From Galeopsis tetrahit (Eukaryota > Streptophyta > Magnoliopsida > Lamiales > Lamiaceae), in NCBI GenBank assembly GCA_963675135.1, contig OY776124.1, positions 20,768,066 through 20,832,065 on the forward strand: a stretch of DNA of 64,000 nucleotides, in the 5' to 3' direction. Each line of letters starts with the position of its first letter. The first letter of the stretch is position 1. Below are positions 53,940 to 64,000 of the stretch, piece after piece. The position numbers were made by a program, and so were the translations under genes. The notes under the pieces are model-generated. The model searched no databases and was not told where the DNA came from. It saw only the letters and a program-made list of their open reading frames with translations.

Positions 53940-54680
53940 TGTGATGCATATATTAAATTCATCATGAAGTATACTAATTAGTGATATATGAAATTATTAA
54001 TAATGACAATGACAATCTGTCATAAATAAAAAATTTAATGACTAAATACAAATTTGTCATTTTTTTTGTAACATATGATGACGAAATTCATACGTCACAA
54101 AAAATGGTTATGAAATTTACAACTGTGTTTTGTGAAAAGTGACAAATTGTTATTAATCGTCACTATATGTTAACATTGGTGACAAAAAAATATGTCACTA
54201 ATTATTTTGAACAATAATGACAAAACACAATCTCGTCATGAATATATTATATTATAAGACAAATTTAATCGTCACTAATTACAATGGGTATCGTTGCTAA
54301 ATAATATTGTGACGAAATAATTGTGTCACTATTTATTTTGAATAATTAATGACAAATAATTGCATTGTCATAAAAATATTAATTTTCATGACGTAGAATA
54401 TCGTCACCAATTATTAAAAATTTCATCACCAAAGTTTTTAGTGACGAAAATCTTATTGTTGTCATGATTTTTTCACATTAGTGACGAAAAAAAATATTAT
54501 TGGCGACAAAATAAAATTTTGTCACGAATAAAACTACCATTGGTGACAAAATAAAATTTGATCATGAATTCTCATTATTAAGTGACAAAATTTAAACTCG
54601 TCACCTTTAAGTAGCAAATTGTGACGAATTATGTGTCGTCACGAAAAAATTCGTCATGGAAAGTGTAATTTCCTGTAGTG
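53940..54680 (-). repeat. CACTA subterminal region and terminal inverted repeat
   Basis: Terminal CACTACAGGAAAT (minus, ending at 54680) follows about 0.7 kb with many copies of GTGACGAA, GTGACAAA and TTCGTCAC in both directions, for example near 54309, 54440, 54480 and 54617-54655. Such arrays bind the CACTA accessory transposase. Confidence 0.8.
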
Positions 54681-55962
54681 AACAGAAAAGCCATGATGGC
54701 TGGTGATGAGTCTGAATCTGCTGAAAGCTTCAACTCCTCTAATGATGGACTATTCTCAAATAGTGATGATGATGATGTATGCAACATGGTCAGAGAAGAT
54801 GATGAGGTATCTTCTACTTCAAGTTCACCATCATTCTTATCACAAAACACTAGTGAGGTCAACCTGAAACTTTCTTTTGGAAAGTTGATGGAAGATTTCA
54901 CTAGATTACAAGAATTTCATGATAACTGTGTGAGAGAAAATGAAAGGCTTTCAAATTGAACTAGCAAAACCTTCTGAATCTGTAGTTGATGTCAAGTCCA
55001 CTTAGTTGTATCAACAAGTCTTGAGAGAGCTTGAGGAAGCTTCTCTCAGGATAGTTGACCAACAAAAGCAGATTGATGATCAATTGCTTACTCAGAAGAG
55101 AAAAGACTTTGAACTTAAAATTCTTCAAGCCAAGTTTGAAAACCTCTCACATGAATATGATATTCTTAAATCAAGTGAAGAGAGCCTAAAAATTAAGATG
55201 TCTGCTATGAATAAATCCTCTAGAGCAATAGAGGAAATTCAGAGCTTCCAAAGAGTTATGGCTCAAAAGAGTGGATTGGGATTTGATCCATTCGAATCTT
55301 CACCTTGTCTTAGTATTGCTTCAATAAGTAAAACTAAGAGAGTCTTTGTAAGATCAGTGGCACAACAAGCTGAAAATGAATTAATTCAGCCACTAAATAA
55401 AGGAAAGGGCAAAATGCATGAGATGCCCACTCAAGTGCTTCAGGGAACTAGGCCCATACCTAAGGAAAAGGCCAAAGTCCCTGAATACAAGAAGAATGTT
55501 GTTTAGCAGAGTAGACCCAGTGGAAGGGCAACTCATCTGAACAATATTCAGAGAGGTTGTTCAAGGTATGTTCAGCCTAGGTCAACTCCCCTGAGGAAAC
55601 CTCAGCTAAACAGACCCATGATCAACCCTACTCTAAGGCACAATAAAATGAGACAACCAAAACCCCTCATGCCAAAGGGTAATGGTCATCAATATGCCTA
55701 TCCTCAAAGATTCCCTCAACTAGCACAAAGAACTCATAAGTTCAGGGGAATTGACAACTCTCCTGAAACTTACAGAGTTAACACCTTCACACACTCTTTC
55801 CCAAAGGCATTTAAAGGAAAGATAGTGTATGTTGATGCTAGAGGAAAATAATTTATCCACCTTGAATCAATCAGGGTAATTAGGCAAGTTTGGGTTCCTA
55901 AAGGTACAACTAACATCTCAGGACCCAAAATTCAAAGGGTACCTAAAACTTGATAATTGCAG
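54681..55962 (+). pseudogene. gag: Gag of S4, C-terminal part
   Basis: Continues the gag frame after the insert: NRKAMMAGDESESAES matches the region after the zinc knuckle in S2. A frameshift at about 54950-54958 moves the frame; TAG 55003, TAG 55504 and TAA 55849 break it further. A coiled-coil part (EEASLRIVDQQKQIDDQ and following) and a basic Pro/Arg-rich part are recognisable. The frame ends at TGA TAA just before TTGCAG (55960), in frame with pol. Confidence 0.85.
55939..55962 (+). other. gag-pol junction interval of S4
   Basis: Exactly 24 nt, GTACCTAAA...TTGCAG, containing the two adjacent stops TGA and TAA. Removing it joins gag to pol in frame. GGTACCTAA is repeated directly after it (55962-55970), so one repeat unit equals the interval. 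It corresponds to the 32-nt interval of S2/S3. Confidence 0.45.
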
Positions 55963-58900
55963 GTACCTAAGGGCCACAAGAAGTTGAGGAGCATGAACAA
56001 AAGACCAGCATGGTACTTGGACAGTGGATGTTCAAGGCACATGACTGGAAACAAGATCCTCCTCACTGAGTTCATTGAAAAAGAAGGCCCAAATGTCACA
56101 TTTGGAGACAGCTCACAAGCCACTACAAAAGGTTATAGTACCTTGATAATTGGTAATATCAAGGTATCCAATGTATCTTATGTGGCTGGTCTCAAATATA
56201 ATCTCCTAAGCATAAGTCAGTTCTGTGATAAAGGATATAATGTTAAGTTCACTAGTAACAAGTGCTTAATCAAAGATAGCTCTCAACAAACCTTACTGAC
56301 TGGAACTAGGGGAGGTAATGTGTATTTTGCTGACTAGGAAAAGTCTACTGATGTTGCATATTTTGTTGCCAAAAGCTCAAATGAACAAAGCTGGTTATGG
56401 CACAAAAGGCTAAACCACCTGAACTTTAAATCAATGAACAAGCTTGCTAGAAATGCATTAGTTAAAGGACTACCAAATGAAGTTTTCATTAAAGAGCATG
56501 TTTGTAAACCATGCCAAGAAGGAAAACAGATTAAAGCTTCATTTAAAGGAAAACCAGTCATCTCTACTGAGAGGGTACTTGAACTATTACACATGGACTT
56601 ATTTGGACCAATTACCCCAGCAAGCATAAATGGTAGAAAATACACATTGGTTGTAGTAGATGACTTCTCTAGGTTCACATGGGTAGTATTTCTCCTTAAT
56701 AAGAAGGAAACACAAGTCAAACTCCCTGAACTGTTAAAGAGATTTTCTAATGAGAAAAGCCTTAATATAATCAAGATAAGATCTGATAAAGGCACTGAGT
56801 TCATTAATGCATACATCAATGAGTATTGCTCACAAAATGGAATAGCCCATGAAACTTCAGCAGCTAGAACCCATCAGCAGAATGGGGTTGCAGAAAGGAG
56901 AAATAGAACTTTGAAAGAGGTTGCTAGAACTTTAATTGCTGACTCAAATCTATCTAAGAGGTTTTGGGCTGAAGCTATAAACACTGCATGCTATACTCAG
57001 AATAGATGTTTGATTACTAAGGGACAAGGCAAAACCCCTTATGAACTATGGAAAGGAAGACTGCCTAAAGTATCTTACTTTCACATATTTGGTTGTAAGT
57101 GTTTTATTCACAACAATGGGAAAGAGCAGTTGAAAGCCTTTGATAGCAAAGCTGATGAAAGGATATTTCTTGGATATTCCCAAATCAGTAGAGCTTTCAG
57201 GGTCTACAACTGTAAAACCCTTATTGTGGAAGAAACACCCCATGTTGTGTTTGATGAATTTATCCTTGAGAACAGGAACAAGAACTTGGATACTGATGAA
57301 ATCACACAAAGAACAACCAGACTGAGCTTAAAGGACAAACATATTATGTTCATAGATGTTGTCCATGCCAATTCTCCTGAAATCACTAGACTGGACAACA
57401 CTCTTGAAGGCAATATTCCTGAGGCAAATCCCACTGAAGGAAATGATGAACTGAATGACCCAGTCCCAGTTCATAATCAGGTAACAACTACCAATGAAGA
57501 AGCAGGACCTATTGAGGTAGTTAATGGATCCAATATTCAAGGGGGAAATGAAAATGTTGAAAATGCCAATGTCCCTGACATTGAGGACAACACCCCTAAA
57601 TATGATCCTGAATTAGATCTTGCATTAAATTTTTCTGAATTTTATGATACTAGTGACTCAAACTTAGTAGAGGACAACTCTACTGGAGGGATCAGAAAAA
57701 GAAGGACATGGTTATCTGACCATCCTACTGATCTGATACTTGGTGATCTAAGTGTAGGAGTCAAAACTAGAAGGTTTCATGGTGAAAGTGCTTTGTTTTG
57801 TTGTTTCTTATCAGAACAGGAACCAAAGTACATTGATGAAGCACTTCAAGATGCCAACTGGATCACAGCAATGCAAGAAGAGCTGAACCAATTCACCAGG
57901 AATGATGTTTGGGAGCTGGTTGACAGACCATCACATCAAGATGTTATTGGAACCAAATGGGTGTTCAAGAACAAAAAGAATGAGAATGATGTGATAGTAA
58001 AAAACAAGGCCAGATTGGTGGCCAAAGGTTATTGTCAATCAGAAGGCATTGACTATGATGAGACTTTTGCTCCTGTAGCAAGGCTTGAAGCAATAAGGCT
58101 ATTCTTAGCCTATGCTGCCCACAAAAGATTCAAAGTCTATCAAATGGATGTTAAGAGTGCCTTCTTGAATGGAGTATTAAAAGAAGAAGTCTATGTTGAG
58201 CAACCACCTGGTTTTGAGATTGGAAACCAATTCTACAGATTGAAGAAAGCTCTCTATGGACCCAAGCAAGCTCCAAGAGCTTGGTATGACACATTGTCAC
58301 AGTTCTTATTGGATCATGGTTTTGTCAAAGGAACTGTGGACAGAACTCTATTCAGAATCTCTGAAGGAGATGACATCTTGCTTGTCCAAATATATGTTGA
58401 TGACATCATATTTGGATCCCCTAATGAGAAGCTTTGTGAAAAGTTCTCAAAGCTCATTCAAAGCAAGTTTGAAATGTCAATAATGGGTATGATGAATTTC
58501 TTCTTGGGTCTCCAAGTCAAGCAATCAAAAGAAGGAATCTTCATCAATCAAGCTAAGTACACCAGAGAAATGATCAAGAAATTTGGGTGTGCTACTAGCA
58601 AGCCTGTAAGGATTCCAATGAACACTAATTGGAAGATGGATCCCGATGAGAGTGGTGTTCTAACCAACTCTACTGAGTATAGAGGAATCATTGGTTCCCT
58701 CCTCTATCTCACTACTAGCAGACCTGACATCACCTTTGCAGTAGGTGTATGTGCAAGGTTCCAGGCAAATCCTAAGAAGAGCCACCTAGAGGCTGCTAAG
58801 AGGATTTTGAGGTATCTCAAAGGCACTGAAAACCTAGGTCATTGGTACCCTGTTGATGACAACATTGAGTTAACTGGATACTCAGATGCTGATTATGGAG

Positions 58901-59348
58901 GTTGCAGAATTGATAGAAATTCCACTTGAAGAACATGTCAATTTTTGGGAAACAAGCTCATTTCTTGGTTCTCAAAGAAACAAAACGCAGTGGCCACCTC
59001 CACCACTGAAGCTGAGTATGTTGCAGCTGGATGTTGCTGTGCTCAAATCTTATGGTTGAGACAACAACTAAGAGACTACAATGTCAACTCTACTGAAGTG
59101 CCAATCTTCTGTGACAACAACAGTGCAATTGCAATTTCTCAAAATCCAGTACTGCACACAAGATGAAAGCATGTGGATATCAAGCATCACTTAATTAGAG
59201 ACCATGTGGAAAAGAAGGACATCAAATTGGTGAAATTCACACAGATCGCCAAAAAGCTGATATTTTGACAAAGCCTTTTGCTGAAGCAAGATTCTTGGAA
59301 GTATCAGCAGAATTGGGACTTCTTGATCCAGGAAAGTTGGACAAGTAA
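55963..59348 (+). pseudogene. pol: Pol of S4, several stops and one frameshift
   Basis: Protease WYLDSGCSRHMTG near 56011, integrase with LWHKRLNHLN, HMDLFGPI, RSDKGTEF and QQNGVAERRN, RT with YVDDI near 58394, RNase H with TTEAEYVAAG. Stops: TAG 56335, TGA 58927, TGA 59164. A one-base loss near 59235-59240 shifts the last part, which then reads DRQKADILTKPFAEARF to TAA 59346-59348. Otherwise the domain set is complete, including the RNase H that S3 has lost. Confidence 0.92.
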
Positions 59349-60057
59349 GCCCAATGGAATTAATCAATCAAGGGGGAACCTGAAATCCAGAAGAGATGAC
59401 TCTAATCTCTTCAGAGAAGTTGAGCAGGACACTTGTCCATGGGAGTTCAGGATACTTGTCCATGGGAGTTCAGGACACTTGTCCATAACATTTCAGGACA
59501 CTTATCCATGTGGGGACAGATAAGTTGTCTAGGCTATCAAACCAAATCTTGGTCTAATAAGCACCTATTTTGGGTAATCATTACCTATTTTGATGGCTGT
59601 CCTATTCCTCTTTTAAGTCATCACCTTTTCAAAGATTTAATTTGTCCCCTACCCAAAAAGTCACTTTCAATGCATTAAATGCCAAGATTTAACTCTTATT
59701 TGCATTAAACATTTCAAGCCACTATCTACCTTGATAACTCCCCAGCCTTTAACTAATATTAACTTCCACCCACGTTTTGAATAAAAACAGTTTTCAAAAC
59801 TGTTCCATTGGTTTTAACCATTGGATCAATTTTTGGACAAATCCCCTGAAATTGATCTTGGTCGTTCAAAACTGGATTTCCCCATTTGCCAACCTTTGAA
59901 TTGCCTTAAGACTTACCTACTCAATGACAAACATTCCTTTTGGAATATACTCTAAGTCTTAAGAAGCCCCCAAGTTTCCACTTCTTCCCCACGCATTCAA
60001 ACTCTCTTGAAACCCTGGTTTTTCAAAAGTCTCTCAAAGCTTCTTATTGTTCTATCA
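59349..60057 (+). other. spacer between pol and third ORF of S4
   Basis: Non-coding. AAGGGGGAA at about 59370 resembles an extra polypurine tract; the 23-bp repeat array follows at 59431. The rest shows no recognised element. Confidence 0.65.
59431..59519 (+). repeat. 23-bp tandem repeat, four units (S4)
   Basis: ACTTGTCCAT starts at 59431, 59454 and 59477, ACTTATCCAT at 59500: a strict 23-bp period, units ending TTCAGGAY. Same genomic position between pol and third ORF as the arrays of S2 and S3. Confidence 0.9.
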
Positions 60058-61208
60058 ATGGCACCCAAAGCTAGACCAGAGATGATGGTTGATTTCACCA
60101 ACAAGAAACTGGATATTAATTTCAACTATCTCAGCCATAAAACCAACCTCATCTTTGAGCCCATAATTTCTTTTGAAAATGAAGACCCTGAGATTACTCC
60201 AACATTGAGATGGCTGAGGAGAGCAGGTCTTCAAACGTTTATGCAAGAAAAGCCCAGTTCTTGCTTGGAACAATATATGGCAGAATTCTTTGCCTTCCTC
60301 AAGTGGAGAGGAAAGGCCAGTGAGGGTGATATGTCAACTAGGTTGACTTATGTGGCTGATGGTGAAGAGGAAGAAAGGTCTCACAGAGTCAAATTCACAG
60401 TAGAGGACCTGGAAGATGCTTTCTGATTGCCTTCAGAGGGAAGGAATCCAGAAAGCTATGGGAATGGGCATGAGAAGGAGATAGCTCAAGATTGGTTGTT
60501 GACTCCAGGGCCAATCTCTTCAACACAGCACAAGAAAACTCTCAAGCCTGAGTTTCTCAATCTCTTTGAGGTTGTACCAAAAAGTTTGTTGAGCAACACT
60601 GGAAGTTTAGAGCAAGTAAGCTTCCCAAGAATCAGGGTAATGGCTGCAGTTATTGATGCTAGTGACAAGGGCATCAAGTTTAATTGGAGGGACTTCATCA
60701 TGGAGGAGATGATGAAGGAGAAAGCAAAATTCAAGGTGAAAGTCCACAATAAAGTGGTGATGGAAGGAAAGCTCAAATACTGCACAAGAGCAAGTCTGTT
60801 GATAGAGAGATTTTCCCACTATTCAGAGATGCATACTTTTGCCAAGCCCTTACCAGCCCAGAAAATCATGTTCAGGAAGCTGTCAAAGAAATCTGAACAA
60901 AGGAGACAGCAGCTAGCCAAACCTGCTAAAGTACAGGTTGAAGAAAAGCCTAAGATGAAGAAAAGGACTAAGGCTAGAGCTGTAAAGATAAAGAAGCTGT
61001 CTCAAATCTCTTCTGAAGAAAAGTCAGGTGCTTCAGCAGAAGTGGATGAAGTTGCTGAAGAGGGAGTGCAAGTGCCTTCTGGTTATTCAGAAGAGGTAAG
61101 GGAAAAGTTCCCTGAAGTGCAGAAGAAGAAGAAATGAGAAAAGAGGATCAGGGAAGTTGACCCTGAAGAAGGGAGTGGGAGCAGTAGAGCTAACAAGAGA
61201 AGGGCCAC
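60058..61208 (+). pseudogene. third ORF of S4, cut by S5
   Basis: ATG 60058 opens a frame with MAPKARPEMMVDFTNKK. It has TGA at 60424 and TGA at 61135 and is interrupted at 61209 by the S5 LTR. The N-terminal region has the same overall plan as S2 (LRWLRRAGLQTFM, PRIRVMAAVIDASD, then a line like FRKLSKK) but low identity. Basic motifs KKRTKARAVKIKK are near 60955-60990. The missing C-terminal half is the sort of sequence seen at 3-1190 in S1. No signal peptide or membrane helix is apparent. Confidence 0.75.
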
Positions 61209-62925
61209 TGTTGGGAATAAAATGAGTTTTGATTATGATACCAAAACCCTCCTTAGACATGCCAAATAGATAAGTCAGATTGAAATGAACATGTTTCAGG
61301 ATTGTTGGAACATGTAGCTTAAGGCTAGTTGAGAAGCTGGTATGTTAGGCAGCTCTTAGATCAATAGATGCACAAGTTGAGGGGGAACACATGCCTAGAA
61401 GATCACAAGAATCAAGTCCCCTCAAAGGCTCAAGATCAAATTGACAACAAGTCTGCTGAATACAATTAATGGACAACTATGCTGATCAAGTTAGCTCAGT
61501 TGTATACCAATCCATCTGAAGATCAATGCATCATAAAGTCTATATGCAGTAATGCATATGTCAAAGATCAAGAAGATGTAAGCAACAGAGTTGTCACAGC
61601 ACACTTGTACCAGAACTGTTACAAAGCCATCCCAACTGTGCTGATGAGATCCAATCCACTTAATCAAAGTCATGTGTGTCTAAAGATCATCAAAGACTCA
61701 TGCATGAAGAGTTCAAGTTAAGGGAAAGAGCCAAGTCATCTGAAGAGCAAGACAACAGTGCTGATAAGCAAACACTGTTGAATCTGATAAGCAGAACTGT
61801 CCAAGTGATAAGGAATGTTGTCCTTATCCAAGGACCAATGATCAGAAGGAATGTCCATGTTTGATCAAGTGTATCTTGAAGTCAGGCCTTGGGAAGAGTG
61901 CTTCAAAGTCAAGACAAAATGCTTACAGTCGTTTACTTCCCAAATTAAGGACATGTCACTATCAAGAAACTGTCTTCCAGTTGTAGAGTTCAAGGAAGAC
62001 ATTTATATCCAATTGAGTCTGCCTCTCCAATGGTCAAATCCTCAATTTTATCTATAAATACAGAAGTGTGAAGCCCATTTGAAGAATCCAACTACTATCC
62101 AAGAACATCAACTATTCTGAAGCTTCAAAGTTCTTTAAAGACATTGTTAGTCTTCAAACACTTCATTCTAAGCTGAACCTCATTGTATATCCATACAAAG
62201 CTTAGAGAGATATCCTATCCTTATACACTAAACCTCATTGTGAAGGATATCTCACCATAGTTGGAACCAACATCAACCCTTATACCTTTCCAAAAGAGAG
62301 ATAGAAGGTTGTTGTAGTAGAAGTGGTATAAATTGATTGTTGAGAGAAGAACAGTTCAATTCTGAGTTGAGAAGAGAGTACTAGGACCCTGATATACTAG
62401 GGATCAAGGCACCAACGAGTAGTGTGGTATATCAAGTGCACATTGGCACTATAAAACAAGTAATTCCAAGAGTTAAGGAATTATCCTGTTAAATCAGGGA
62501 AAGTGGATGTAGGAGTTTGAGTCTCTGAACCACTATAAACTCTTGTGTTGATTTGCTTTCAAGTACTTACATTCATACAATACAGCACACAAACTGATCT
62601 TTCAAAGATACATACCTAAGACTGTGCAAAAAAGATTTGGACAAGTTCCCTGATATACTGTGAAACTGTTAAGGTGATTTCAGAACTTAAAAGGAGTTTA
62701 AACTAAAGGGTCAACCACTAATTCCGCACATATAACTCTCTTATATAGTTATTCAACTAAGTACTCAATAGTACTTATTAGTTTGATTATCTTTAAGGAG
62801 TTAATCACATAAGCAGAGTTGTCTAGGACAACCTTGCTGAAGTCTGTTTGGTCAAGAACTGCAAAAGATTTGCATACAAGTGTATCCCCCCCATACACTT
62901 GTTATATACTCCTCCAGGACCAACA
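61209..62925 (+). repeat. 5' LTR of S5 (1717 bp)
   Basis: TGTTGGGAATAAAATG ... GGACCAACA. TATAAATA at 62053-62060. Poly-C hairpin: stem ACAAGTGTAT (62876-62885) and ATACACTTGT (62893-62902), loop of seven C. Close relative of the S4 LTR and useful to see the unsplit T1 insertion site (61848-61865). Confidence 0.92.
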
Positions 62926-62927
62926 AG

Positions 62928-62941
62928 TGGTATCAGAGCAG
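62928..62941 (+). other. primer-binding site of S5 (tRNA-iMet)
   Basis: TGGTATCAGAGCAG, two bases after the LTR. Confidence 0.95.
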
Positions 62942-63066
62942 GGGTTCAAAGACCACTGCTTCTGAAAAATCCATTTTGATTTTCAAAGACACATTTTAGT
63001 GTGGTCACTGAACTGATCTTTTTCTGAAATCTTATCATATCTGTATTTAACCCCTTTGTTTGAGAT

Positions 63067-64000
63067 ATGGCCAACAACAATGTTGTTCCACATGATGTTG
63101 TTCAAGGGATCAACAACATGGCCACTGATCCAATCAACCATATATCTCATCACAAACTGCATATGTTCTCAATTGAGAACTATGACTTCTGGAAAATCTG
63201 AATGAGAGCTCATCTTGCATGCCTCCACAATGATATGCTGAGAGTGATCACAAGAGGACCTTTTGTGTTCACTCAAATCAATCCCAGAATAACTGAAGAT
63301 CAAAGAGCTGGTATAAGGGAGGAAATTCCCAAGGATGAAGATGATCTCACCACTAAGGAGAAAAGGAAAGATAATCTGAATTATCTAGCAATGAACACAC
63401 TTTACCAGACTATTTTAGATGCAGTAATGGGAAGAGTCTACCACTGCACAACAGCCAAAGAAATTTGGGACACCCTTGCTGAAATGTGTGAGGGCACTGC
63501 CAAAATCAAGGAGAATAAGATCCAAGTTGTTGTGTAGAAGTTTGAGCAATTCACAATGGAGTCTGAGGATTCCATTGACAAGTTTGCTGGTAGATTTACA
63601 GATATCATGAATGAAATCAACTCATTGGGCAAGGTGTACTCCAGGAGAGAAGTTGCTCTTAAGATCCTAAGAAGTCTCACTCAAAAGTGGGGTGTATATT
63701 CAGTAATGATGCAGAACACAAAAGATCTCTCCACCATGCCCATGCAACAAATCTTCTCAGAACTCAAAGCTTATGAGTTTGATCTCAACAGAAGAAAGCC
63801 TGTTGAAGAACCTTCAGTACCAACCAAATGAGTGGCATTCAAAGCCAAAGTTGCTGAACCTGAAATACAGCCCACTCCTAGATCATCAAAGTCAGTCTCT
63901 AAGGCTGAAATGAAGGAAGAAATGGCCCTCATGGCTAGAATATTTGACAAGCTCAACTCAAGGTTTGGTAGATACAAGAAATTCTACCAAGACAACAAGG
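63067..64000 (+). pseudogene. gag: Gag of S5, N-terminal part
   Basis: ATG 63067 gives MANNNVVPHDVV, like S4. Stops at 63199-63201 (TGA), 63535-63537 (TAG) and 63829-63831 (TGA) interrupt an otherwise continuous frame that reaches the window end with LNSRFGRYKKFYQDN, before the zinc knuckle. The TAG is at exactly the S4 position (VVV-stop-KFEQF). Confidence 0.9.

Larger units (their letters stand above)
48209..54680. mobile_element. 6.5-kb insert in S4 gag, CACTA-ended on the right
   Basis: Gag homology breaks at 48208 and resumes at 54681. The right end reads ATTTCCTGTAGTG (54668-54680), the inverse of CACTACAGGAAAT, a standard CACTA terminus. The last 0.7 kb is full of GTGACGAA/TTCGTCAC words. 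The left end is not CACTA and has no matching repeats, and no 3-bp duplication can be shown. So either the CACTA lost its left part or two events are joined here. The inside has a Helitron (49063-52174) and exon-like fragments, and no transposase that I can recognise. Confidence 0.55.
39341..64000 (+). mobile_element. Sirevirus S4, nested and decayed, continues past the window
   Basis: Starts with an LTR at 39341 (TGTTGGGAATAAAATG), flanked on the left by TCACT. Its parts in order: LTR 39341-46901 (interrupted by T1), primer site, gag 47041-48208, foreign insert 48209-54680, rest of gag and pol 54681-59348, spacer, third ORF from 60058, cut at 61208 by S5. Domain order and sequence are Sirevirus; it belongs with S1 and S5 rather than S2/S3. 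Many stops and frameshifts show it is old. Its own 3' LTR is not in the window. Confidence 0.85.
61209..64000 (+). mobile_element. Sirevirus S5, 5' end, inserted in S4
   Basis: LTR (61209-62925), primer site and gag follow in order, so this is the 5' end of an element that runs off the window. It is not the 3' end of S4: no polypurine tract precedes it (GAAGGGCCAC instead), the S4 ORF is cut in mid-frame, and the 3' non-coding part is missing. The 5 bases before it, GCCAC, should recur after its 3' LTR. Confidence 0.8.

Noticed and set aside
59431..59519. CRISPR-like array
   Set aside because: The 23-bp units are contiguous with no spacers, in a plant retrotransposon.
60007..60057. Start of the S4 third ORF upstream of 60058
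   Set aside because: The frame is open a little further but the first ATG is 60058, in a good context; upstream codons are not conserved.
61209..62925. LTR taken as the 3' LTR of S4
   Set aside because: No polypurine tract before it, the S4 ORF is cut in mid-frame, and a primer site and gag follow.

Overview
This is plant nuclear DNA, almost certainly from a eudicot. It is intergenic, retrotransposon-dense sequence and I found no intact host gene. The evidence is five long Ty1/copia elements of the Sirevirus type (LTRs of 1.27-1.77 kb, tRNA-iMet primer sites, a third ORF after pol), one complete Tork/Tnt1-like copia element, a Stowaway MITE, a foldback MITE, a Helitron, CACTA remnants, a solo copia LTR and a nuclear copy of part of chloroplast petA. 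The species cannot be named from the sequence.

Layout. 1-3143: 3' end of a decayed Sirevirus (S1: broken third ORF, polypurine tract, LTR). 4424-17837: complete Sirevirus S2 on the plus strand, TSD ATAAC, LTRs of 1311 bp differing at one base that I could see, inserted in one arm of a foldback MITE (4392-4423 plus 17843-18482). 18483-26329: a patchwork of small elements: GC-rich hairpins, a Stowaway MITE, a petA insertion, a five-exon CACTA-type transposase pseudogene on the minus strand and a copia solo LTR. 26335-39019: Sirevirus S3 on the minus strand, TSD TGTAT, same family as S2, with RNase H deleted. 39341 to beyond the window end: Sirevirus S4, heavily nested. Its 5' LTR is split by the intact Tork-like element T1 (40013-45798, TSD ATGTC). 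Its gag is split by a 6.5-kb insert (48209-54680) that contains a Helitron and ends in a CACTA terminus. Its third ORF is cut at 61209 by a further Sirevirus, S5, whose 5' LTR, primer site and gag run off the window.

How the parts work together. In each Sirevirus the LTR supplies the promoter (TATAAATA). Next comes an iMet primer site, then gag (CCHC zinc knuckle) and pol (protease, integrase, reverse transcriptase, RNase H), then a spacer and a large third ORF, and finally a polypurine tract next to the 3' LTR. S2 has intact gag and third ORF but two nonsense codons in pol. T1 has one uninterrupted 1325-codon gag-pol ORF and LTRs identical by eye, so it is the only element here that looks autonomous.

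The least expected signals are shared by the two diverged Sirevirus families. They are a hairpin with a poly-C loop just before the LTR end, a 23/24-bp repeat between pol and the third ORF, an in-frame copy of the polypurine tract inside the third ORF (S1, S2, S3), and a gag-pol junction where removing one short GT...AG interval would put pol in the gag frame. All coordinates come from reading by eye. No alignment, HMM or database search was run.
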